Positions 35,335 through 45,753 of a stretch of 64,000 nucleotides of DNA are shown one piece after another. The stretch spans positions 123,562,715-123,626,714 of the forward strand of contig OY997588.1 of assembly GCA_963921825.1 (NCBI GenBank), read 5' to 3'. The position numbers and the translations under genes are program-made. The notes beneath the pieces were generated by a model. That model saw nothing but the letters and a program-made list of their open reading frames with translations. It was not told the origin of the DNA and ran no database searches. Within the stretch, counting starts at the first letter, position 1. Each line of letters opens with the position of its first letter. Source of the DNA: Erodium maritimum. Lineage: Eukaryota; Streptophyta; Magnoliopsida; Geraniales; Geraniaceae.

Positions 35335-35716
35335 AAGGTATTGCCCAGCTGCTGCATATTCTGTAAGATACGACTGAACCTGCTGACATCAGCTTCCAAT
35401 GGAGGTGAGCTCTTCCTAGGGACCATTTCCAGGGACAGTCCCTAGAGCACTATATCCCTTTCATTCCTCCACACAGACTTGCTTCCCAGCTCGGTCTTGA
35501 TATTCATTGGGTTCCCCTATGGAACCCTGTTTCACTACCCCACCTCCCGCTCCAACTCCTAGTCCAGTTCTATCTCTATGCACGGGAAGACATGGGGGTC
35601 GGCTCTACTGCCCCCGACAGGTTGGCCGATAACCAAGTTCTTCCAACCTGGGTCAGCCAGCCGGGGTTTAGAGACCCTCCGTGGGCTCACACCCTGAGGT
35701 GTAGTAGCCAAGGATA

Positions 35717-37470
35717 CTATTGGGCCTCTGCCTCGAAGCAAGGGACCTTAATTTGCATAAGTCGAGGACACCGCTCGGTATGGTATTTGATCGTTCCAGT
35801 CCGATGCATACATCTTCCATTGGCGGTCCTTTTGATACTCCAAGACGGAGGAGCCAATTTGGGCTTACCTATCATCTCCCGATCACAGTCAACCAGCATG
35901 TGACCAATCATGCCACAATTAAAGAAAAACACATTGAGTATTGTATATGTAAGAGTGACACGAATTGGATCGGAGAATTCTCGAAATCGGAGCAAAAGCT
36001 GACGGCGAAGAGGGCGCTCCATAAGGTGCCAAAAACGGACTTTCATAGTACCGCCTCAACAGATCCCCCATTAGTCACACGGGACCTCGACACGCAATCC
36101 TAGTGTCGAGCCGATCGTCTATCCCTGGTTTTGGTGCGCACTATCGGAGTGAGGCCATGTGCATGCACCCATAGTTGTACGCGATCCAAGGCCGGAGGCT
36201 CCCTAGCCATGGGGTCCAAATCATCCAGCAGGAGGGGTCGTCCGTCAAAACACCATGGCTCGTTCCAACAACCCCATGATCGATCCGCTGCTATCTCAAA
36301 GTAAAATCCGAACACCCCAGGCCCGATGTCCTTTTTGATCAAACCCTCGGTCGACATCCCCTATGCCCGAGTGATTATCTTGAGAAAGGCCTCATTACGG
36401 GGTGGCTTGGAGGTCCACAGTTTTCCCATCATGGAAAACTATTGTCGTGCAAGAACCAACGGGCTCATAGGAAGGTACGAGACTTCCACCACCTCCTCTT
36501 CCCCCCTCCACTAGCGAGCAGGCCGATAGGCCATCCTGGAGGTTGAGAAGATTGGACTCTAGTGATACCGGCAGCTCCGACATCTTTGAGGCGGTCCAGG
36601 TGTCCTTAGGCTTGAAGGATCTGCGTTGATGGACCATGCCCGTGGAGGAGAGAGTAACTCCGGAATCATTGGCACCCAATCAACATTAGGGATGATGACC
36701 CCCTCACAGAGGTCCTCCACCTCCTTCTGGTCGGGTTCCTCCCTCTCTGTATCAACCATAGGGGCTTTACCTTGAGATGGGTCCCTAATTAGTGGAGGCA
36801 GCGGGACAAAGACATGAACCTCCAAAACCTTAGCGTAACTTGTGCCTGAAGCTAGGGTTTTGGCCATGAAGGGTCGACTGCACACCAGATCAGAAGATCT
36901 TGGGGAAAAGACTCCCTCCCTCATGGGAGAATCAGAAGGGATGATCGGCTCCGGCATCCCCAGTTCCGCCCTGCCTCGAAGAGGATTACGAACTAGAGTA
37001 GATGGCTGGGTCACCGTCAATTGCAGCGTGCCAGGAGCACAAGGTTCCGGTGGTAGTTGAGGAGTTGAGGCGATCACCGCAAACCGTGACGGAGGCGAGC
37101 CGGTAGGTTTGGACGTCGGCGGTGGAGACGTCAAAGCTCTAACATAGCTTGGAGTAGAAGTTAGGGCTTTAGACTTGAAAGGAAATCCCCGTCGTGGTTT
37201 CACCCGTGGTTCAGAGGATCCTAGAACGAAGGTCATGGGCACCACTGACATCGGAGCTGGAGGAAGATCTGTGGAAGAAAATGGAAGAGGGACCGAAGCC
37301 AGATACTTCTTTGGCTTCCGGTTCCATCTCATCTTAATAAGGGGCAGGACCTCCGAGGAGGGACACGGTGGTGGCACAGATGGCATGTGATGTACCACGT
37401 TGGGTTGCGATGGAACAAGACCGGTGGTGGAGGCAGCAATCACGCCGGCGCTAGGAATAGGGGCCTCCAT
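35717..37470 (-). pseudogene. LINE ORF1: DUF4283-like domain and CCHC zinc knuckle (decayed)
   Basis: On the minus strand a Pro/Ser-rich N-terminal part starts MEAPIPSAGV near 37470. It is followed by a DUF4283-like region (GVFGFYFEIAADRSW, NEPWCFDGRPLLLDDLDP and VQLWVHAHGL, about 36310-36140) and by FWHLMERPLRRQLLLRF with a zinc-knuckle-like CGMIGHMLVDCDRE (about 36040-35880; the first Cys of the knuckle appears as Phe in FFNCG). These are ORF1 features of many plant LINEs, where the protein binds element RNA. Frameshifts near 36600 and 36400 and a break near 36070 make it a pseudogene. The homologous copy at 63699-63983 keeps FCYNCGMIDHM. Confidence 0.7.
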
Positions 37471-37529
37471 AGGTAAGACTAGGGTTTTCTCGGTAAGGAG
37501 GAAAATCTCGCAAGTCAAAAGAGAATTTT

Positions 37530-37962
37530 ATAACATAAAAGGTATTAACTAGAGAGTTAATTTAAAATAAGATTCATCGTACTTCGTCCTATTTAATTAG
37601 ACGTGTTTTTCACATAACTACACCAAAAATAAAAAATAAAAAATCGTGTGTATGACATGAAAGTCTATAATATCACTCATGGTAATTAAAATTTCAAAAT
37701 AAGTTTTTGATTCTTACAAGTATAAAATTTATGAAATATCTAAATTGTATTTCAATTTTCAAAATTTTCCACTTAGAATATTTATTTATATTATTTTTAA
37801 AGGCTAACTACAAAAAGTTACCCTATAGTATTGGTCATGTGCATTTAACTACCCTATACATGCTCTTCTGTTTATTTCCCAAGTAGTGAGTTTTGCATTT
37901 GGCAAGCTTGTAAACTAAACTTCGTAGCATCTTCGGCACTTGTTGCAAGATGCATAATTTGA
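37530..37962. other. AT-rich spacer between LINEs
   Basis: No gene or recognisable repeat is visible. The stretch is AT-rich with short homopolymer runs. Confidence 0.4.
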
Positions 37963-39180
37963 TATATGTGCTGTCACTTTTTTTTTATCACCAAAGTAAT
38001 ATATAAAACCTGCTTTTTGAAGTAAAGAACAGGGGATGAAATACAATGAAGAGCGATCCACTCTAATAGGATCTTCAAAGACGGACCTCAGCAATCTGAG
38101 GCAACACATGAACCAAAACCAGAACTACATCTAACAAGGGGAGAAATGAAATACAACAACACCACTGAAAGAAAACAACAAAGGGTCTATAACCCATATT
38201 TGCCAAGCATGAAGCACTAAGAAAATAAAAGGTCTTAGAACCTGGATGTCACAAACTTGAAGCATATATCCACAATAGCGTCGAAATCCCAGGACACCTG
38301 AACCATACCCTGTGCTGGAATTACATCTACTCTCAGCTCATGCCGACGGCCAGCACCAGAAGTGGCAAAGACATTCCGACATTAATATAACGGAACCCAC
38401 TAATCCTATAATCTTGAACGAAAGATTTCTAGGGGCTGGGAAGCCCAGTGAACCCGCCGGCGGCCAACACCTAAAATCGACGGGCCCGAGCGACATAAGG
38501 TGGATGGGAACTCATAGAAATCAAATCGAAGAAGAGAAAGGATAGGGAAGGGAGAAGGCCACCGAACAGAGGAATGCTTAAAGCGTAAAAGTATACCTCA
38601 GACTTTCTCCGGGGAAAAGCCCAAAACAAACCCCTCAGGATCCGTAGATCTGTCTTGCCAGAAGTACGGGCAGAGCCACCGTGACGAGACCTCCAAGCTC
38701 CAGCGACGGGGGACTACTGAAATCCCGACAATCATGTTGAGGAAGCGCATCCCACATTTGATGCCGATAGAAATCGCTGGGATCTGAAGTGGGGAGGCTT
38801 GAACTTTAGCGGCGCCGAAGGACCACCACCACAGAGGCGAGGATGGCTCATATCTGCGATTATCCTCGCCATGGTAGATGAGGAAGATCGTCCCACGGTC
38901 AGATATGCTTCGTCCCGCCACCGTCACCCACCGGAAAGCCTAGAACTAGAACCGAGCAAAGGAACTCAGAGCGGAAGGAAGAAGAGAGGGCTTTTGAGAG
39001 AAAAGGGGAGAGGATGGGGCATCGCCTCTCCGCCAGCAACCTCCAGAGGATATCACCGGCAGAGAAGAGGAGAAACGGACGGCGGCGTCTGAGGAGAACC
39101 TAGGGTTTGGTTTTCTAGAGAGAGGCGAGACGCTCTCTCTCTAGAACCGTGCAACTTCTAACCTATATGTGTTGCCACTT
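37963..39180 (-). mobile_element. Short LINE-derived retroposon, minus strand
   Basis: The flanks tatatgtgctgtcactt (37963-37979) and tatatgtgttgccactt (39164-39180) are a 17-bp target duplication with two differences, so the insertion is old. The plus-strand T-run at about 37978 marks the 3' end. The 5' end near 39160 has the CT-rich leader with ctctctctagaaaacc and aaccctaggttctcc (minus strand) common in plant LINEs. The 1.18-kb body has no ORF2 and no intact ORF1. Confidence 0.65.
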
Positions 39181-39220
39181 CTTGTAAGGTTATGTTTTTA
39201 AAATTCAACTCTAGCATACC

Positions 39221-41070
39221 AGAATTATATGGTTTATAGTACTAGAGGAAGAGACGGCTGCTATGTGCTCATCGCACGGCTGCGCGCTCGCATTCTCTAC
39301 CTTCTGCTCTGTCCTCGTCTCATGCTATGGAGATTATTGTAGTATCGTCTCCAACGTCCAGGTGACCCAGCAAGATTCAGAGAAACCTGGTTCGGTTCGA
39401 CGTGGCTCTGGTCGACGAAAGGTATCGGTTCTGACTGAGAAGGCCTCGATTCCGAATCGTGATACCAAGGCTAAGGTGAATCGTACTACCCAGGAGACGT
39501 GTGTAGTCGCTGATCCTGTTAAAGGAGCGAGGGAGAACAAGGAAGGGGTGTCGGCTGGAGTTGCAGTGGAGTCGGTCGGAGTTACAGTGGTTCGCCGACG
39601 AAGACTTCCGATCCAATACGAGGTTAGCAACACGGAGTTTTATGTTCGAAACTTACCGTATCCTTCGTCGGAGGATTGGTTTCGGGACAAGCTCTCCCAG
39701 TTTGGCGACGTATCTTCCAGTTCTCTGCTGAAGCGAGCAAATAGGAAATGATTGTTTTTGGTTTCGTTCGTTTCACGACGTCCAGAGCTACGTCTCAGGC
39801 GATTGAAACTTTAAACGGGGCAAAGGTGAACGGGCACGTCTTATTTGTGGTGTTTTCCAGACGGCGATTGGCTTCTCTGGCGACTAAAGCAGTTGGGAAC
39901 GCGGGACAGAGCATCAGCCCTGTTCTGCATGTTGATCCGAACCCGAGCTCCGGTGATCTAGATCGGACGGGAGATGATGGGCTAACGTGTCCTGCAGAGG
40001 TTATCAAGCCACTGGCCACACCTTCTCCGGCGACTGCCTCGGTGCCGTTCATGCAGGTGTCCGGTGAGCTTCCACGCTCTTCTCCATCCCCCGTTTCACG
40101 AGTTGTTACCGCGATTCCAGGGATTTCATATCACGAAATTCAGAATTCGAATCAAGAGTTTTAAACTCATGATGATTCTACCCTGATCGCGCCGCATTTT
40201 CAGGAGGCGTCGTCGTCTTCGATGGGGACTGCGTGTTGTCAAGCTAGGTTGTTTAGTGGGCCTCATGACATCTTGGGCCATAGTGCCTTTCAAGTTGGGT
40301 TTGGACTCAAGGCAGGCTCATCACCTGCTATAGTCGGATTGGGCCAGCCAAGTGGTTTTGGGCTTGCCGGTTCGTCTGGAAAGGCCCATTTGTTGGCTCG
40401 AGAGGACCTGAGTTTGGGTATCATTTTTAAGCGGTTGGAGAATGAACTTGATCCTTCTGTTATGGGTTCGGGTTTAGTTGCTTCAGCCAATCAGTTTTGG
40501 GGTGTTGAACCGTCTTTGGAGGTTGGAGTCCAAGGAAGTCCGTGGAAGGAAGCTTTGGAAAAACCGATCTCCGAGGTTGAGCCAAAAAGACGTGGGCGCC
40601 CCAAGAAGAGTCAGGCGAAGGTGATTGCACAACCAGTTGTAGTGTATCAGACTAGAGCCAGGACTTCTGCTGATAAAGGGCATAAATTGGGTCGGTTCTT
40701 GGTGCACGTAGCCAAAAAAGATAGCTCAGGTAATTGGAGCTACAACTCGAAAGTTGGTAGAAAAGCTGTCGATTTATGTTCTTTAGCTTCCGAGGGAAGG
40801 AAGGACAGGGATCATTTGGAATCGACTTTTGATCAAGCCCTATCCCCGGTTCCGGTGTCTAACCGGTTTGATTGTTCGAACCCGAATAGGAATTAGGCAA
40901 GGTGTTTTGTTTACATCTTATTTTGTTCTGGTTCTGTTTTTTGCTCTTTGTAGCTGTATTGGTTTGAGGAATAAGTCTTTTTGGATCTTTTTCTGCTTTG
41001 TTTTATATTCCTGTAGAACAATTGCTCAATAAAATTCTTAGCTTATCAAAACAAAAGAATTACATGGTTT
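39221..41070 (+). mobile_element. LINE with an RRM-type ORF1, plus strand, no ORF2
   Basis: The 15 bp agaattatatggttt (39221-39235) and agaattacatggttt (41056-41070), one mismatch, bracket a 1.82-kb insert. It ends with caataaaattcttagc and a short A-rich tail at 41047-41056. It encodes an RNA-recognition-motif protein but no endonuclease or reverse transcriptase, so it is non-autonomous or internally deleted. RRM-bearing ORF1 is known from one group of plant L1-type LINEs (described in beet as BNR). Confidence 0.75.
39263..40896 (+). pseudogene. LINE ORF1 with RRM domain (broken)
   Basis: The first frame (39263-39751) holds FYVRNLPYPSSEDWFRDKL and FGDVSSSSLLK, the RNP2-side half of an RNA recognition motif. 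After a shift near 39750 the next frame (39748-40164) gives IVFGFVRFTTSRATSQAIETL and NGAKVNGHVLFVVFSRR, the RNP1-side half. A third stretch (40222-40896) contains PKRRGRPKKSQAKV, a basic AT-hook-like patch, and no known domain. A stop near 40162 and the shift near 39750 break it. In plant LINEs the RRM protein is thought to bind element RNA. I infer this from family knowledge. Confidence 0.65.
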
Positions 41071-41880
41071 TAGTCTCTATAAACCCAGAAATTTTAGTCT
41101 GCATCAGGAAAATGAAAATGATGGTAAGGTATGCATATTGAATATGAGTTGCAGAGATTGAAGAACTTTAAACAAAGACTACTTGTATTAGTTGCGCACA
41201 AAATCTAACATGTGAAGGAGTTGACATGTTTGATCACGAAATCATGTACCTTGAAAACAAACATATTGGCCTTGATATCGAAAGTCTACTTTTGCATATA
41301 CACATCAAGTATTGACGATGAACTCAATCAAAAGCTTAAGCAAATAGTTGATCAACAAATTATAATGTTATCAACTAAAGCAAGAAGGCAAAACAACCTT
41401 TGAGTTTAACATGGAACCATTCGGGCATGCATCCTTACCACTTGCCTTAACTTATGTCAGTATAATTTTACATGGTTTACCAATCGATCAAAGATGTCTT
41501 TGACACAGCTTGATAAAATGTTTCCATAGTCCAAATACACCTCATATATATGGGGGATAATCTAATTCAGACTGGCGAAGAATCATTGACTATGTAATGA
41601 TTTAGCATTACATACATAGGCCTCCTCAATCACGATGCTTCAAGTATGAGAATAAAGGCAACCTGAGCCATAGAAGATATAAACAAAATAAGTGTTATGA
41701 GGAGAAATCTATTGAGAACCACTCTTAACATAGGAACCATGAGAACCAATCCTACCCATACACATTTAAGATCCAACATTCACCATGATGCCACATCATC
41801 ACCCCAATCCACGCCAATTTCATCTATTCTCAAAAAGCAATGGCATAATTGTAATAGCATGGTGCCATGTGGACAATTGT
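41071..41880. other. AT-rich intergenic DNA
   Basis: No gene is recognised. The stretch may include old retrotransposon remnants but no motif is clear enough to name. Short ORFs show no known protein signature. Confidence 0.35.
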
Positions 41881-42891
41881 ATATTTTTTTTCCACCAATT
41901 CACTAATTTAATATTTCCCGATTCGTTTGAACTCCGATTAACTTCAAACTTGCGCCAATATTTTTCTTTTTTCAAGGGCTTTAAATCAAGATCAGTCATG
42001 AATATATTTTGAAGCACGAAAATAAAAATTTATATCAAGGTGATAAAAATAATGTTGAGCGTTGATAAATCTTCACTAATAAATGTTTTATATCCGAGTA
42101 CCAAACTAGTGCTAAATGTTGATAAAAAAACATGTAATGAGGTGATAAGAAACAAATAATGAGGTGATAAAAACTATTTTCAATTTTGATAATAAGTGTG
42201 ATACACTAGAGTTTAACGTTGATAAAAAAAACTTGTGATGAGGTGATAAAAAACACGTAACTCAATGATAAATCTAGTGTTCAGTGTTGATAAAACTGGT
42301 GTTCATAAAAAGCACGTGATGAGATGATAAAAATCATGATCAGTTTTGGAGAATATGGTGATAAAACCAGTGTAAAGTGTTGATAAAAACAGGGTAAAGT
42401 GTTGATAAACCCAGAGCAAAGTGTTGATAAAAATTATCCATATATAATTTCATTAAAAACTAGCCCCGAAATATATTTTTTTCGTGCTTCAAAAAAACAT
42501 GTGATGGGGGTGATAAAACACACGTAATTTGAATGATAAACCTAGTGTTTAGTGTTGATAAAACTAGTGTTCATAAAAAGCACGCGATGAGGTGATAAAA
42601 TCATGATCAGTTTTGGAAAATGAGGTGATAAAACCAGGGTAAAGTGTTGATAAAACCAATGTAAAAGTGTTGATAAATCCAGAGCAACGTGTTGATAAAA
42701 ATTACCCAGATTTTTTTTTACAAAAAAACAACCCCGAAATAATTTTTTTTTCGTGCTTCAAAATATATTCATGACTGATCTTGAATGAAAGCCCTTAAAA
42801 AAACAAAACTAATGGCGCAAGTTTGAAGCCAATCGGAGTTCAAACGAAGCGGGAAAAATTAAATTAGTGAATTGATTAAAAAAAATATGAT
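41881..42891. mobile_element. Fold-back element with TGATAAA repeat core
   Basis: About 145 bp at 41881-42030 are inverted at about 42745-42891, including caattcactaattta, tttgaactccgatta, aaacttgcgcca and tttgaagcacgaaa. Between the arms (42035-42720) the words gtgttgataaaa and gatgaggtgataaaa repeat irregularly about thirty times. No ORF is present and I found no convincing target duplication, so the class (MULE-like or fold-back) is open. Confidence 0.65.
42035..42720 (+). repeat. Degenerate TGATAAA tandem array
   Basis: The array is built from units such as agtgttgataaaaccagtgt and gaggtgataaaa at spacings of roughly 20 to 30 bp. The halves around 42240-42480 and 42490-42720 read as a further internal duplication, for example ttcataaaaagcacg and gatcagttttgg appear in both. 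Confidence 0.75.
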
Positions 42892-43986
42892 AGTTTTACT
42901 AAAAAGCCCTTACCACTTACTAAAAAGTGCTGTTTTTTTGCAGTCAACAAGTCAACTACTCAGTTGCATCTCATCCATCAATTCCTAAAATGAATGACTT
43001 AGATTGGTTCTCGCGGTTCTACGTTAAAACATGGTTCTCACCAGATTTCTCCTCTAAGTGTTATTGTATTCATCTGCGGAACATTAAATACAAACTCAAA
43101 AAATGGGTTTGTTTAAATATTATTAGGGGTATTTTTGTCTTTAGAATGATAGAAAGCATAGATTTCAAATTTTGAAGTATTGAGGTATATTAAAAAAATA
43201 CAACCTATTTTGAAGCATACTTAATCAAATTTCCCATAAAGAATGCAGGTAGCTAGCATATTGATAAAACTTGGTTCGTGGAGAAAACTGTGGAAGGAAT
43301 AATATCCACCTACCACCGTGGAACAAGTCAATTAGTACAAAACTTACTCAATGACATCAGATTAGTGGATAAGTATAAACTAAATGATGAAGTTTACCGT
43401 TATTGCCAATAATAGGAAATAGGTTACAAATTAGAGAGACCTGTGGTTCAGTTTTGAACTAACCCCTCTCATTCCCAGGGGTCATGCAGATAGGACTATG
43501 CTTGAGTTGCTCATGTTTCATGGTATTTCCATGACCATGAAAATGCTGCTTCACCAACCTCTCGACTAACTTTTTATATATCGATAGCTACAACAAAACA
43601 CTTTGTTTAATTCCTGATTCGAAGGGATAACTCATAAAACACTTGTTATTTTGTTTGTGAAGAAAGGGAAAGATTCGGAATCTTCATCGGGTTTTTTACT
43701 CTGTTTAACAAAGAGGAAAAACAGACAAGCAATGCCTCATAATATTCTCATCTCTAAGCAACATGTATCACTGAACCAGCATAGCCAATTCTACACCAAT
43801 ACAGTAGCACATTCTAAACAATTTCATAGAGGTCAGAAAGAAGATTAATCTTGGAGTTAAAAGAGGTCCCTAAACCTGCTTCTACTTGTACATGTCCAGA
43901 CCCTAATTATAAGGGAACAGAAATGAACACTAAACCATCACTGTACCAACCCAACAGCAAATATATACAATCATGGAAATGGATAA
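42892..43986. other. Intergenic DNA with one dispersed-repeat copy; 3' flank of the next gene
   Basis: A segment of about 111 bp at 43125-43235 (aggggtatttttgtcttt to atcaaatttccc) recurs at 57899-58009. Nothing else is recognised until about 43650. 43650-43986 is probably 3' untranslated and flanking sequence of the minus-strand gene that ends at 43987. Confidence 0.4.
43125..43235 (+). repeat. Dispersed 111-bp repeat, copy 1
   Basis: The segment matches 57899-58009 over its full length by eye, with scattered differences, and both end in aaatttccc. This could be the end of a DNA transposon, but no partner end was found. Confidence 0.5.
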
Positions 43987-44751
43987 TCAAACCCAGACAC
44001 TCCTCTCTGAGGAAACTTCACCTCCATCAATATCATTATCTGATTGGAGCTCCCTCATGGGACCTGTCTCCAAGAACAGCACCCTCCTCCTCAAGTCCTC
44101 CAATTCCCTCTCCATCAGGAACAATCTCTCCTTGAGACTCAAATTCTCCTCCTCCAGCTGCACTATATGCACCTCCTGATCATCCATTCTGCTGTGCTCA
44201 TCTCCTGAGCTCGGGTATATCATCTCGAACCTGCTCAAATCATGATCCAGCCTCCTCTCCACTTCCACATGTTCCTCCATGTCACTATCACTCGACGACC
44301 CTCCTTCCTCTCCCGCTCCCTGCCCTGGACACCTCAGTCTGATCAACCCCTTCATCGACCCGTACCCATCAACCCCCCACTCCTCCTTCGCCGTGTCCAC
44401 CACGACCTCCCTTGACGGCGAGAACATCGGGCTAGGCAGCACCGCCGGAGTCACCGGGCACGGCGACACTAGTGAAGCAATACCCCCCGATTTCTTTGCG
44501 CGAATTATGTACGAAGTCGTGTTCCGCGGCGCCAAAGGAGCGAACCGGTTGTTGTGCTTCTTCCTGGGGTAGAACCACTGAGCTTTCACGCGATTCTGGA
44601 ACTGCAAATCGTTCGGATTCGGGGGTTCGTAGTTGCCGACACCCTGCCGACGGTTCCTCCCAGTGAAGACTGGCCTCTTTGAAACCTGGAAGACGACAGG
44701 ATTTTCCGGCGGAGGCGGCTGCGGCCAGAGGGCGTAGGTCTGCTGATCCAT
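43987..44751 (-). CDS. Intronless plant protein with basic, PxNTT, acidic and coiled-coil order (HEXIM-like architecture)
   Basis: The gene encodes 254 residues from the ATG at 44751. In order there are a basic region with GRNRRQG and YPRKKHNNR (about 31-69), a PRNTTSYI motif (75-82) followed by a conserved-looking IRAKKSGGIASLVSPCPV segment, an acidic serine stretch EEGGSSSDSDMEE (about 148-160), LDHDLSRFEMIY (about 168-179), and a leucine-rich coiled coil (about 196-228, LEEENLSLKERLFLMERELEDL). I do not recognise a named family. The same order of basic patch, PYNTT motif, acidic box and C-terminal coiled coil occurs in animal HEXIM proteins, which inhibit P-TEFb. The likeness is to architecture and a short motif only. 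No signal peptide or membrane segment is seen, so a nuclear role is plausible. The codon pattern and low stop density support a real gene. Confidence 0.75.
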   Translation of the reverse strand: MDQQTYALWPQPPPPENPVVFQVSKRPVFTGRNRRQGVGNYEPPNPNDLQFQNRVKAQWFYPRKKHNNRFAPLAPRNTTSYIIRAKKSGGIASLVSPCPVTPAVLPSPMFSPSREVVVDTAKEEWGVDGYGSMKGLIRLRCPGQGAGEEGGSSSDSDMEEHVEVERRLDHDLSRFEMIYPSSGDEHSRMDDQEVHIVQLEEENLSLKERLFLMERELEDLRRRVLFLETGPMRELQSDNDIDGGEVSSERSVWV

Positions 44752-45753
44752 CACCACCTGTGACTCTTTACAAAAATGGAGATCGAATAAGCCCTAGAAA
44801 TTTACAGAAATTCCGGTTCTGTGTTTCCTAAATTCAAGATCGGAATATGAAAAAATCGGACCGTTACGATTGGGGAAATTAATCGTTATGAAACCCTAGA
44901 AATGAGGTCTCTGCTTTTTCTACATCAGGGACGTCATCAGAGCTTCCTCTCTCCTGACTCTCACTAGTTCATTTTTTTATTTTCCTTGTGAACCGTACCG
45001 TGATATGGACCTCTACGAAGAAACACATTCATATATAGCAGTGATCAACGGTTGGGTTTGAGTGTGTATGATTGAACGGTTCAGATTAGGCGTGATTCAT
45101 AGAGATCCGGTTTGCGTGGGTATGAATACCCCGGTAGTTTGGTGAAAATAACGGGGATGCCACTTGAAAGTGTGATGACCCATTTGTTTCGTGAGCAGAT
45201 TAAGACGAAATTAATGGCGTATCATGCCAAGAAAGCCCAGGATTACTAGGGAAATGATGATATAACTAAATTAAATAAATTAATTACTAGGAAATTAGTG
45301 GCTGACAATAGGTGGGCCCTAGATTGGGCTAATGGATGGGATGGGTTAATAAGGGGTTGCGATTAAGAAGAAGAAGGGTTTGATGTAAGAAACAATACCA
45401 CATGCAATGGCCTTGTGCATCATTAATGTCCATCTTCATGTTTTTCAATGCGTCACGCAATATAATTTGCTATTTTCACACCCTTAACTCTCAACTCCTG
45501 TCATAAATATAACCTTTTTGCCCTCCTACTTTCGGTTCTTCAGTTTAACTTGTGTCATGTAACTTAATAGTTCATTCGATTCAGTTGAAAATGATTCTGT
45601 CTAAGATATAAGAACATTGACAAATGAGCAAACCAGCATCGACACGGTCCTTAGAGGATTTTAATTAACTAAGTTGTAGCGGATAGCACAAAATGTTGAT
45701 TCAGAGGAACATGAATAATTACTTAAATGGAATCAAGCTGACAAGGAAGCCAA
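44752..45753. promoter_or_regulatory. Upstream region of the HEXIM-like gene and spacer
   Basis: The first 200 bp are probably leader and promoter of the minus-strand gene at 43987-44751. No core promoter element stands out. The rest is AT-rich spacer and, next to 45754, the 3' untranslated region of the following minus-strand gene. I see no other gene. Confidence 0.35.

Larger units (their letters stand above)
32300..37529 (-). mobile_element. LINE, minus strand, with ORF1 only, split by a solo LTR
   Basis: Plus-strand T-rich sequence at 32311 marks the 3' end of a minus-oriented LINE. The 5' leader lies near 37517, with aaaaccctagtc on the minus strand. The flanks aaagagctaatttt (32300) and aaagagaatttt (37518) look like a diverged target duplication. 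The body without the LTR is about 2.4 kb. It carries an ORF1 gag-like protein and no recognisable endonuclease or reverse transcriptase. The same family is present at 62.7-64 kb. Confidence 0.65.

Noticed and set aside
42035-42720. Possible CRISPR-like array
   Set aside because: The repeats are short, degenerate, lack unique spacers of constant length, and lie in a plant fold-back element.
44279-44666. Plus-strand ORFs over the HEXIM-like gene
   Set aside because: They are antisense of the 254-residue minus-strand gene, which has the better codon pattern and motifs.
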